The notes below the pieces were generated by a model. That model was not told the origin of the DNA, did not search any database, and saw only the letters and a list, made by a program, of their open reading frames with translations. From Asterochloris sp. CNOR1 (lineage: Eukaryota > Chlorophyta > Trebouxiophyceae > Trebouxiales > Trebouxiaceae): 64,000 nucleotides of DNA. Made by a program: the position numbers and the translations under genes. Below are positions 47,726 to 59,500 of the stretch, piece by piece. Each line of letters begins with the position of its first letter. The first letter of the stretch is position 1. The stretch covers positions 1,240,001 through 1,304,000 of the forward strand of contig OZ017749.1 in assembly GCA_963969365.1 (NCBI GenBank). The letters run 5' to 3'.

Positions 47726-50413
47726 TTACAGTTCTTTCTTCACAGTGCCTGGAATCTCATATTTGGCAGGGCCACAAGAGACATCGCAGGGCTCGTTCAA
47801 ACGCCTGAGACCAAAATCCTTGCCCCTGGCATAGGCGGGCTGCCCCTGTGTGGCAATGGCCTCCTTCAGGATGAAGTCCACTGCAGAGGAGGGCACTCTG
47901 ACATCATGGTGCTTGAAGCCATATATGTCCGCCTGATTTTTGACAGCCCACTCCTGAACCACATCATCATGAGCGTCTTGGCTGTGCCAGCCCAGGATGG
48001 TCTTCCTGAAGAGGTGGCTGAGTGCTGGGTAGCAGTCAAAGCAGCCTGCAGGCAAGGGATGAAAGGTTGCGTGCTGCTGTGCTGGCAGCCTGCAGGCAGA
48101 AGGGAAATGGCATACAGCCCTGGTGCTGGCAAGATGCAGGGCTGCAGTTGGCAGGTCAACGTCGACTCACCTGAATTGCTGACGTCCGGCTCAGTAGGGG
48201 AATATCTGTAGTTCTTCACCTCTACAAGAACCGTGCTGGCATGCCTGCATGCCAGCAGACATCCTGTCAGCCCCGGCAGGACAGGCGGGCAGCATGAAGA
48301 GGCCCTGTTTGATTCACATGAAGGCGACCACGAAGGCCAGCTCAGCTCCGTGGGGGCTGATGATGATCTCAGACGCGCGTATGCTGTCCACCTGCTGCCA
48401 GAACATATGATGCCCCAGCAGCTCCTCCTGCAGACAGGCAGCCGCAGCACTCAGGGCTGCAGAGTGGCCAGCAAGGGAGCACTGGCCCTGAGCAAGGTCA
48501 GCAGGGGCAATCTGGCCTCTGACAGAGGGGCGCGAAGGGCTGAGGCTGCGACAGGGTCACACAGGGTGTGCACGAAACAGGGGCTTGTGTTCAGCTGTTG
48601 CAAGCGGCAGCTGCACCTATCCCATTGCAGCGCAGCAAGCCCCTGGGCTGCATGACAGCCTGTGAGGCCCCTCCTGGTTGCCCAGCTCAGCCTGCACTGA
48701 GCGGCAGCTGGTCCTTGGTGGTGGTGGTCCTAAAGTTGCCTGAACACAGCCAACCCAACCCTGCCCATCTTAACCTGCAATTCATCTGCAGCTGGTCTCA
48801 ATTTGCAGCTGCAAGCTGGCTTTTACAGCCTGAAGCCACACCTTGCAATGCAGGTACAGCCAACCCCCAGCACAGCCATGGAAACCATCCCTACCCCTGA
48901 ATTGCAAATGCCAAGCCAGCTCCAGAAGTGCTTGGCCAGCAAGTCCCCAACACCCTTCTGGTGCTCACCTCAGCCTGCCACCCCAGGGCGCGTGCTTTCT
49001 GCACAAAATCGTCACCGTTGACAATCTGGCGCCACCCGCTGCGCTTGATGACGGTCAAACGCTTGGGCTGGGGCGCCTTCTCCAAAATGCCAGGCATGTT
49101 CTGGAACATCCACTGTAGGAAGGAAGCCCCCAAGATGCGCGCTGGTGGGTTGTCGCGAAACCTATCGTTGTTGATGTAGAAGTTTCGGTAAAACATGAAG
49201 ATGGCTGTCTTGGCGCAAAAGCCCTCCTCCAGCTCGTTGATGTCTATTTGAGGGGCCCCGGCCACTTTGCGGAAGAGGGCAGAGTAAAACATGGGCCCTC
49301 CCTCAGGGGCGTGGCGGGCTGAGCCTTGCTTATTGCCTGCAAGACCCGATATGAGTGGCTTCTCGTATGGGGCATCTGGGCTTGCTTCAGGGGGTCATGG
49401 CTCCTGGATGTGCACTCAGCTCTACTGAGCCCCTGTCGTGGGCTGAGTGGAGCAGTAAGTTGGCATTCAGAGGGGTTGTGAGCAGCAAACCAAAGGCATA
49501 GGCTAAACAGTTGATTGCTGCAGCATGGCTCCTCTGTCAGGAGCCACATCTGCCTGGAAAGCAGCTCTGCCGTTTGCAGGCTGACCCAGCAGCTGCTGTG
49601 GTCTCAGTGCCAAGCGGCAGGCTGCTCTGCCCTTCTGCTATGCAGGCAGAAGGTAGGGTGCTTGAAGTGGCAAGCCTGCTATGTGAACAGGACCTGGCAG
49701 GTTCTACTGGGCAGCATGCTGCAGCGCAGCTCACCAACAACAACCAGGCGGAAGGACTCCTGCTCCAGCCCAAGTCCCAGCAGCGCGGCATGGATGGGCA
49801 TCAGGTGCTCCACCAGCAAATGCCAGGGATTGTAGTGAATGCGGTTCGCAAAGATGACGGGGATATCAGAGGCTTTGTCGCACATTGCCTGTAGAGCAGT
49901 GCAGGGGCTCTGTCCAGAGAGATGGCCGTGTAATCACCTGACAGAGGCCATGCATGAAGTTCACCTGATCTCCTGCCTGCTGAGAAAGCAAATTGACCGT
50001 GAACTTGGTACCTGCACGTCCAGAGGCTCAAATGTAGCACTGCCACGCTGGCGCTTTCAGTATGGTGGGAGCAGAACTTGCCTGACTCTACGTCAGACAT
50101 CACTTCTAGTGGGCCCGGGGTGCCGGTCACTGCCCTGCCATTGATGATGGCATGGTCTGAGGCCTCATCATAAGTGTGCCCCTGGTAAACCCAATTAGAT
50201 ACCTGCAGCAAAGCTCAAGAGCTGAGCGCGACTGTATTCGCCCAGACATTGGGCAAGGGGGTACAGAAAGGAAAGGGGACGCACTGCGCATGTAGGGCCA
50301 ACTCCCAGATTGTCTGGGCAGAGGTCCGTATTGTAATGTAGCCGTTTCCAGTGTGGATCTAGAGCAGATGTGAAGGAGGAGAGCAAGCCCAGCAACAGCA
50401 GACAGCCACGCAT
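47726..50413 (-). CDS. GT61 (DUF563) family glycosyltransferase, secretory pathway
   Basis: Predicted Golgi or ER glycosyltransferase of the GT61 clan (plant xylan arabinosyl/xylosyltransferases and animal EOGT/POMGNT2 relatives). The start at 50413 gives a signal peptide, MRGCLLLLGLLSSFTSA, then a Cys-containing luminal stretch. Exon 1 is 50285-50413, and exon 2 starts at 50202 (VSNWVYQGHTYDEASDHA). Later exons carry the GT61 landmarks in order: NRIHYNPWHLLVEHLMPIHA (about 49850), KAPQPKRLTVIKRSGWRQI (about 49050), ASEIIISPHGAELAFVVAF (about 48330), TVLVEVKNYRYSP (about 48200), and a C-terminal exon 47726-48055 with CFDCYPALSHLFRKTILGW. Between about 50085 and 49900 the exon joins are unresolved. 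The SPHGAEL motif corresponds to the nucleotide-sugar binding loop of the family. Acceptor and donor sugars cannot be told from sequence. Confidence 0.85.
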
Positions 50414-51039
50414 GGGTGACCTCCCTGCATATCTCGTACTCAGGTGAGAACCACTTTCATGCAGTTCAGTGCCATCGCTGGCAGAGATCGCACCTGCTCC
50501 CCAAAGTCAAAGTGAGCACAGCTGCTGCTGCTCAGTATGGAAGCCTATGCATCAAGTCCGGCAGGCTCCGCAAGCGGCAGAAACGGGATCTTCCCCCCTG
50601 TGCTACTCGAGCGCCTGTGCCAAAAGTTTGTTGATACTTCAGTGGACAATGCAATCCAGCTGTGACCTGAGGGCTGCTGCAATGCAACGCCCAGTGTTGC
50701 TGAAGCTGCATGCGAGTACATATCACCAGCATGGCTGCTCACCACCTCATGACGTTCATGGGCAGGGCTGGCCTGCCCATAGGTGTGCGCTCAGCGTGGC
50801 AGATACGTGCTGCAATCTCGCATTCAGTTCAAAGGGCCAGGGCAGGCAGCGCTTGATTCAGGTGCATGCTGCCACACAAGATGCGCAAAAGGGGTTTCAC
50901 CAGCAGCGCTTTGCAGCGCAGCTGCTGAGCAGGCCGCAGCCACTCATCAGATTAGAGCTGATAATCAGGCAAGTTTTCAATCTGCATTCACAAGTTAAGC
51001 ATGTGAGCTGCCTGCTGCCTGTCTGCACATGATTGCATC
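50414..51039. other. Divergent region between GT61 and GNAT starts
   Basis: About 625 bp. It should contain both promoters and probably the transit-peptide exon of the GNAT gene. One candidate is an ATG near 50731 beginning MAAHHLMTFMGRAG, which reads like a basic, acid-poor leader, but I could not join it in phase. Confidence 0.35.
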
Positions 51040-52621
51040 ATGTGCTGCAGACCTGCAGAGACTGATGACGAGCTAAAGGCCAGTGCGCAGCTGCGAGCAG
51101 AATCATTCTATGCCTACCCTCCAGAGCGCAGCTATGCAGGCAAGGTGAGCAGTACAGCCCCCCAGACGGCTGGACCATCCTTGCATCCTGTTGACGCGAG
51201 ACCTACCCCAAAGTGGGCAAGGCAACTGCTGGCAAACAGCCCGGTTGACAACCCTGCTGGCATGCTGCTGATCATCAGTCTGCCGACAGACTCTCTGCCA
51301 CCATGCGCTGTCTGGCCTGCACCTGCTGCAGCATTTGCAGCAGCAACCAGGCTTGGGCTTGGCGAGGGCTCCTGCAACGAGTCACTCTCCGGGGGCTAAC
51401 CATCCCTTGCTCCAAGCACACACATTGTTGCTGTGACCCACGACAGGCTTGCCAGTGCTGCAGCTGCACCAGCTGATGATCGCCGACCAGGAGTTCACAG
51501 CTCTGAAGGAGGCCCTGGAGCGGCAGCAGCAGTGCTTTGTGGACACCCCGGCCCCTGAGGACTATGCCGCCTGCCAGCGACAGGAGCGCAGCGTGTGCCT
51601 GGTGGCCCTGGCGCCTGCCCCCCAGGTGGGAGCTGTCTGCTGTCAGGTTCAGCCTGACTGCTTCACCTGAGTGGACCTCTAGGCTCCCTGCTGAGGTTTG
51701 CACACTCATTTGAGGGGCTAACATGCCTCCTTGCAAGGTGCTGTCACAGAGCAGTCAGCCTTGAGGCCCGAGCAGGGCCAGGCCTCAGGGTGGTCCCGTC
51801 ACTTGGTGTGGCAGCACCGCCTACCTGAAGGTGGCTGCAGGCTGAACCTCAGCATACCTGTACGCTTGCAGGTGCGCCAGCTGGTTGAACCTGAGTCCAG
51901 CAGCGGATTGGACCGCCCCCGAGCGCCTGTAGAGGGGGCCAGTGACCTTCAGGTGGTGGGGACCCTCGATCTGTTTGCGTCGAGGGCACTTGCTGGGCAA
52001 GCACTGATAGGTGACGCCAATGGCCATTGCAGTCGGTGTATGCTGAGGGAAGTCATCTTGGCTTGCAACACCGCATGCACGAAGACTCGCCAGTCTTGAT
52101 TCCCCTGTGCCTAGTTCACGACCGACAAATCTGACAAGGACCCCAATGACACAGCCGCCAGGCAGCTTACCACAAGTACCCCATCCAAACGTGCAGGGCA
52201 CAGCCGCCAAGCAGCCTACCTGGCCAATGTGTGCGTGTCAGGGGCAGCCCAGCGGCAGGGGGTGGGGCAGGCGCTCCTCACATCTGCCAGACGGGAGGCT
52301 GCAGCATGGGGTGAGCATGCACATGGACCAGAGCCTGCTTGGCGTCAGGCCAGCTGAGCAAGCTTGTTTGGCATGCCTGCTGCAAATCTGCCTTTTGCTG
52401 GTGTGCCCAATGCAATCACTGCCATGCACCTCGCTCCCCGCAACAAGCGTCTGCCGCCTGCAGGCGCGCAGGACCTGTATGTTCACTCCATGGCAGTGAA
52501 CCTTGCTGCCAAGGCCTTTTACGAGTCCTGTGGTTTTGTGTTGGAGCAAGAGGAGACCAGCAATCATGCACACTATAGGTATGGCACTGCAGAGCGTGCT
52601 TACCTGTCCGCACCTCCTTGA
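51040..52621 (+). CDS. GNAT-family N-acetyltransferase, probably plastid type
   Basis: Transfers acetyl from acetyl-CoA to an amine. Recognisable exons are: one ending at 51144 (PAETDDELKASAQLRAESFY), one ending at 51624 (QLHQLMIADQEFTALKEALE), 51872-52010 (VVGTLDLFASRALAGQAL), 52215-52310 and 52464-52621. The acetyl-CoA loop is YLANVCVSGAARRQGVGQAL, with the RxxGxG core RRQGVG. The second motif is LYVHSMAVNLAAKAFYESCG, with the general-acid Tyr and the NxxAxxFYxxxGF pattern. The arrangement and the wording of the last two exons resemble the plastid GNAT proteins of plants and algae, which acetylate protein N-termini or lysines. An in-frame ATG at 51040 is the lowest supportable start. A targeting exon further upstream is likely but not located. 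The join before the second exon is also uncertain. Confidence 0.85.
52149..52230 (+). repeat. Copy of GNAT exon acceptor and exon start in preceding intron
   Basis: The real junction CACAGCCGCCAAGCAG then CCTACCTGG (exon start 52215) has a copy CACAGCCGCCAGGCAG then CTTACCACA ending its AG at 52165. Spacing is 49 bp. Confidence 0.75.
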
Positions 52622-53573
52622 TGGGCTTAGGCGAATTTTGACGACAGCACAATCGGTTACTTGCAGGGGTCACTGTCTTGATGGCATTGAGGGCAGAGGA
52701 AGGACGGTGCTGTTCAGATGTGCTCTTCCCTGACCTCATGTCAAGTCTATGCCAAATTTGCAGTCAGCAGGCAACATAGCAGGGGGCTGAATTTGCAGCA
52801 TTGCTGGCAGCCAACCTGCCAAAACAAGGGTGATTGTCTACCTGATCATGCTTCACACTAGCAGCACTACCCCTCTTGACTTTCCTAAACTTTCTGAAGC
52901 TTTCAAAAGCAATTCATTGCTCTGCACTGGCTGAAGCAATTGCTGTTGCTGGCTGCGCAAAGTGGAATGAGATGATATTTCTGCATGGCTGGTCTGAGGG
53001 AACATTGCTGCGCATCGTGGCTGCATAGATCTGCCCCGCCGAGCCGGCCCATGCAGCAGGCGTGCCATTTATCTTGCAGTTTGAGAAACACATATGAGGT
53101 TCAAGGCACAGACGGGCTGCCAGCCCCACCAGCTGCTGTGCTGCCTGCAGCCACCAAGCAACACAAGCTCGCAACTTGGGGAAGGGAGGGCTCTGGGCCG
53201 TGGCTGGGAGCTGCAGGCCTTGAGCAATGTGCGGGCAGTGACACCGAGCTACCAGGCCAGCTGAGGCTGTGACAACCGCTGGCATCTGGCTGGCAAACAG
53301 GGAGTGGAAGGTTGTTGCCTGTGTGTGCATTGCGCTGAAACAATACAGCAAGCGGCAGCCAGGCACTGACTTCACCAAGACAAGCCAGTGCCAGGCAACA
53401 GTGCTGCAATCAGGCAAGCAGGAAGAGGCAAACCGCTGGCTGCAGCAGGGATAGAATGTGCCCATCAGCCCTGGCCTCCACCAAGGCAGGCGGCGCCAGC
53501 CAATAGCTTGCTGTGCTGAGGGAAGCAGGCACCAAGCAGTGTCACCTCCCCAACCATGCAGTGCTAAGCAGCT
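52622..53573. other. Convergent intergenic region, GNAT / LRR gene
   Basis: About 950 bp between convergent stop codons. No conserved exon, RNA gene or strong repeat was recognised. Confidence 0.6.
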
Positions 53574-56500
53574 TCAGGCAGACACCTCATCCTCGTCTGG
53601 GTGCTGCAGCCGCAGCTCATAGGCCCTGAAGGGGTGTTGCATATCCAGCACGTTGGAAATGCCCAGCCTGCGCGTGAGGCTGACCTGCTCCGCAGCTGGC
53701 AGGCAGGCCATGACCTGCAGGCAGGCGCGGCTGCCCTCGCGAGTTGCGTGCTTTTTGCAGCTCAGCAGTTTGCAGTGATGCCACGTGGTGCGCCTGCTGC
53801 CATGGTGGTGGGCAGGATGGCCCGCAGGCACAAGCAGCATGTGCAACCCTGGAGCCACTTAGAGACATGCAGCACAGCAGATTTGAGACATGGCCTGCCT
53901 TGAACCAGGTGTGCTGCCTGTCCAGGCAGCGACCCCAGAGGGTCACGGCAGCACCCTCCCGGTGTGCAGCCGCCACCGCCCCCACAATCTGGGCTGCCTG
54001 GTCCCCGGTGACCCAGTGCGTTGCTGCAAAGGCGCGCAGGGCCCAGTCTGCCTCCAGCATGGGGCGCAACGCCTGCGGAGGGGCATTGGGGCGCAGCAGC
54101 GCCCGCCGCCGAGCTGGCGGCACGGCAGCGTGGCCAGGCTTGGCAGGGCCTGCATGGAGCGTCCTGCAGTGCAGGGCAGCAGCACGCTCTGACAGCTTTG
54201 ATGGACGTGGTGGGGGTCTGAGAGCAATGCAGGGGCCTCAGGCTGCTGTGTGCTGCATAGGGGGCTGCACTGGGCAGGCTGCATCAGGGCAGCAACAGGG
54301 CGGCATGGAGGCTCTGAATGCTGCATGCACATGTGGCATTCCCATTCAGATGGCTGCAGACCTGCCGCTGCCCGTGTCGGACGTCCTTGCTGACCCAGCA
54401 TCGCTCGCGCGGGGTGAGCTCCTTCCCCAAGGCTGCGTTCCACCCTCACCTCTGCATCCACGGCAAGCGCAGTGATCAGGCAGAGCAGGAGCAGGTCTGC
54501 GACTTGCTGCGCTGCCTGGACACCTGACTTCACAGCCTGCAGGGGATCTGCATCTCGACAGCTGCCAGGCCGCCGTGCTGAGTGAACCCATGTCCAGCTG
54601 CACGATGGAGCCAGCAGGTCGCGGCTGCCGCCTGTAGCTGTTCCCATGCAAGCACTCTGTGTGCTGATAGGCTGTAAGGCAGCAGTTGCAGGGGCCCACC
54701 CCTCGCAAGTGCTGGTCGCGCCGCAGCCTGTTTCTGATGGTTGGCTGCTTTGGGGCATCGCAGTGCCGCTTTGCCGAGATCCCTGCAGTGCACCGTGGCA
54801 CCACTTCAGGAGTCAGCCCTTCAGGTGCACATCCTGTTGCCAGCATAGCAAAATCTTAAAGTACTACGCAGTGTCTGATGTGCAGGCTGCGCCTGGTCAA
54901 GCTGCCTTAGATATGTCCCCAACACCAACTAGACTGCAGAAGCCCTGGCAGTGGGCAGCACACCTGCACCACAGTCCACCTTGCAAGGCAGGCACCTCAG
55001 ACAAGGCAGACCAGCACCTGGATTTGTGCAGGTGGCGGCTGGTCCAGCAAGCGCCCGTCTGCCACACATCCAGCCCGCAGTCTCTGCAGGGGCAGGCATA
55101 TGCCGTGAGTCTACATCTTGCGTCACGAGAGAATCTGCAAGCACCAACTCGCCAAGCCCAAGGCCTACCCCATGCAGCATCCTCAGGCTCGCGAGGCTGA
55201 GCACCACAACCAGACGGGGATAAATCTGATAATGGACTGCAGGAGATGTGGCCCCCCAGGCAGCATTGCGTTTTCTGAAACAGTCCAACCCCACCTGCAG
55301 CACTGCCTCCAGCTGCTGCTGGCTGAGGGGCTGAGCCCCGGCCGGTGTGTCCCGCAGGTCGGCCAGTCCCAGTGTCAGCATGCCCCGTGCAGGCAGCACC
55401 ATATCCCTGGGCTGGCTGATGTCCAGGACAGCCCCGTCCAGGCGGGGCTCCAGCCAGCAGGAACGCCCCACCTGTGCCATGCTGCGGCGCAGCAGGCCCA
55501 GCAGGCACAGCGCGATGCCCCGCTCAGCCTGCACAGGCAAGCAGCAGCGTCATTCCCTCATCCATTGAGGGCTGTGTAGGTGGTTCCTCTGGCAGCTGAA
55601 GGGTGCTCTACATTCAAGTGTGGAGTAGCTGAGTGCAGAGGGCAAGCGGCACTCTATGCTCCCCGACGCCAAGCGTCCAAAGCAATTTCTTGACCCTGCT
55701 TGCGTCAGTCAAGGGAGCAGCTATGTGTTGACCCCATGAAGGAGCACAGCCAAACTGACCATCCAATTGCTGTGCATCTGAGCAGCACGGATGCAGCCTA
55801 GTGGCATGCAACCCTACAGGGTCTTCCCTGGGCTGAGCTGGCACAAACAGCTTGCGTGCTGCACAACGCTGCTTACACATGCAGTTGCACTTGCCTGCAG
55901 CATTCTTACGCATGGAGATCTCAACAGCGTCCCCCCTTCAGAGGCCGCACTGGTGCCTGCCAAAATTTTACAGGCGCCAGCAGCAGCACCCCATGCCATG
56001 CTTACAGCTTGGCAGCCTAATGAGGGCTGCAGCTTCACATGCATGACATTGTGAGCATGGCCCTCACCGGGTGGTCCAGCAGGAGGCGGTAGTGCCCGCT
56101 AGGGTTGCTGGGGTGCCAGCAGTGCAGCCCTTCCAGCTGGCGCCACATTTGTGCCAGCTGGGGCTCGCTCAGCAGGGGCCCCTTCCAGCCAGCGCCCTCA
56201 GCAGCCCCCTTCAATGTCCTGACTGCTGACTGGCTCTGCAGCGTCGACAGTTGCCTGAACAGGTCTGCGCGCGACAGGTGCCCACTGCCGCTGCCAGTGC
56301 GCCTTTCCAGTGCAATCTGCAGGGGAGCCACGCTACAGCAAAGTCAGCAGTGGGACCGCTGCCAGTGAGCCTCCCCATCTGTGTCTGCAGCAAATGTAAA
56401 CCCATCTTCCTGTGAGCAGCAGGCAGCATCTGCTGCACTGGCCTTGTCAGCAGCATGTGGCACTGGGACAAGTTGAGTACATCATAAGCCCAGCAGCATG

Positions 56501-59500
56501 GGACCTGCTCGGGAATCAGTGCATTGCCAGCAGCCAGAGGCTCAACAAGGGGCAGGATAAACCTTGCCATCTCATGGAACGATCACACAGCACAGTGGCT
56601 GTGCTGACAGCTGATGGTGGCTGCTTCATGGCACTGCAGCCTTTCAGTGCAGCTCGCATGTGCTCACCGGCAGCCCAAGATGATACGCCAGGGGTGCACT
56701 GCCAGCCAGGGAATCAGGCCTGCTGGACCTTGCTGGGCGGGATGCAGCTCGCCCTCTCAGCGCGGGGGAGGCCCCATCTGGCGGGGTGGGGCCCGCCAAC
56801 TGCACTGCAGGCCCCATCCTGCCACTGCTGTGGGTATAGCTGCTGCCATGCCAAGTCTCTACAAACAGGCGCAAAGCCAATTGTGTGTGTGGATGGCAGT
56901 TGCCAGGGCAGTCAGGAGCTGTGCAGTGCCATCAGGCCAATTTGCAGTGGAGCCCCCGCTTTCAGATGGCCTCTGGTGCTCGTTGCCAATGTCTCTAAGT
57001 TCTTGGACCAGTGTGCTGGTGCCGCCAGGCAGACTGCACTGTGGCGGTATATTTGACTTGCACTCACGTGCAGACGGCTTCAGGAGCTCGGCTGCATTGT
57101 CAGGGTCCACCAGGCGCGGCCACATCAGCGTAGCTGCCTCAACACGGTCAGCAGGGAAGGTCAGCCCTGCCAGGACCTGCCCTGCCTGTGCTACGGTCAG
57201 GTGGGCGTCCCGGCACAGCAGCTGCAGCAGGCTGAGCCGCCACCTGTCCAGCAGCCCAGCTGCTGACTGAGTCAGCATCTGCAGGCCAGGAACCTCTCAG
57301 ACAACAGAGTGGGTTTGGTCAAGGCCAGCGATCTTAGCGCAGCAAGTGTGACTCGAAGAAGCAGGGTTTGCCTCTTGTTATGTAAGTGGTGGCAGAAGTA
57401 GCTGCGCCGGCTGAACGGGCCTCACCTGCCATGCGGCTATGAACTGCTCTGCGCTGAGGGCGGCTGCAGGTCCGTCCCTCAGCAGCTCCGGTGCCTGGAA
57501 CCCGCTCACAGTGATCTGCAGCAGAGGAGCAGCATGTCTGACTCTTGAAAGTCAGGTCAGGCCAGGCCAGCCACTCACAGTGCATCCCCAGTCTGTTGGA
57601 GCTCCCACCAAGCTTTCAGGGCTGCTACCATCTTGAAAGGGAATGCCAGCTCTGAAAGCAACCAGCACAGCCCATGCTTACCAGCAGCAGCCCTGTGCTG
57701 GGCAGCTCTGTGGGGGAGGTGTGGCGCTTTGTGGGCTGCCAGGGGCGCCCCTGCAGGGAGGCACCACGCCAGCACGCCGGCTGCTGCACCCACAGCCGCA
57801 CAAGCGCACAGGCAGATGCCACCTGCTCCGGACAGGACAGATCCAGTTCATACTGCCCATCAGGAACCTGAAGGTCCACCTGCACACACACTGCAACGGC
57901 CTTGACGAGGAGATGACTTTGGTACTGTGCCCAGCTGCATCTGAGGTGAAAAGCAAGCTGGCAGCATGAATTCCTGGCACGAGCTCTCACTTGCCTGCTC
58001 TTGGACATGGGACTGCCATGAGCTCTGACCAGCTCAGGCACACCAATGTTCCCTTCAAAAAAAGGCTGGCAGGAACTAGGTTTGATGCAACCCACCTGCT
58101 TGTGGGGCCCAGCAGGCAGAAGGGTGGCCACATCCACTGCCGTCGCTGTCCCAGCTTTGCTTGCTGGCCCTGCTTTAGCAACAGGAGCCCCTTTACCACC
58201 TGCTGTCTTGCCAGCTGCCTGTGTAACACTAGGCTTGCTACTGGGTGGGGATCTGCCAGCTGCTGCCGCTGGCACCTTCTGCGCTAGCTGGGTCTCTACC
58301 ACGGCAGAACTCTCTGCCTCAAGGCTGCAGCACCTGCAAGAAAATCTAAGTGGCTGTGCCTCGAGGCTCCTCCTAGCTGCAATCGCTCAAGCTGCAATCG
58401 CTCGACTTAGGCAGGGCAGCTACAGGTGGAGACACACACTGTTGATGCTTCAACAGAAAGACGGCAGCCATCAGAGCAGCATGAACACCTGAGATCCAGG
58501 GCGCAGCTGGGATTTATGAGGACAGCCTGCAGCAGCTGGGAGCAACCCCTGGCTCCGATGGGGTTGTGCGTCAAAGTAAGACGCTGCAGCCCTGGGTTGC
58601 TGCGCACGGCCTCTGCCAACACTGCTGCTGCGCCCCTACATCCACCAAGCAGGGTGCTTACAGCAGCTCAGCATGCTTGCTCATTCTCAGGTGCAAGGCA
58701 CATCAGTTTCTCCACCCACCTCAGGGCTGACCAGGGTGTCATAGGCGCACACTGCACCAGAGGTTATGTCACGGCTGTGAGCAATCAGAACAGCCTCTAC
58801 AAAGCCTTTGAGCCAGGTGACATGGATATGTGCAGTAGAACACATCCTCAACAAAGTTATCAGCAAAGATCATCAAGCTGCCCACCGCGACAGCAAGTTG
58901 CCAGACAGGTCCACTGCCTGCAGGCCCTCGCTGCGCAGCACTGCATCTGCCACCTGCAGGCAGGCGCCCTCCCCCAGGCTGTTCCAGGCCAGGCACAGGT
59001 GCTGCACGCCGCCGTTGTCCCGCAGGGCGCCCGCCATGTCCAGGCCACCTTTTGCTGCCAGCTGGTTCCACCCCAACAGCAGGGACCGCAGCCCCACATT
59101 CCTCTGCAGGGCAGCCATGGGCGGCGTCCCAGTCACAGGCGGCAGCCAGGTCACCAGAAGACAGCTCAGATTGCCCAAGAGCAGCCTGACTTTGATTCCC
59201 ATGCAGCTCAGCCAGACTGACCTTGCAGGGGCCTTTGCTGCAGCCCTGTGACCACTGAATGTGATAGCACATGTGCAGACCTCACCCCCAGAGCGCTGCG
59301 CAAGTGGGAGGCTGCCCCAGATGTCAGACCACAGCGGCTGAGGTCCAGGAGACGCAAGGGGACACGTCCTGCCAGCACCCCGCAGATGGCTGCCACTCCT
59401 GCATCGCCAATGCCTGCAGAGGGAAATACATGGCAGCGCTCCCCGCACTAACTGCTGCAGGGGCATCAGGCCATGGCATCATTGCTTTTCCGGCGACTTA

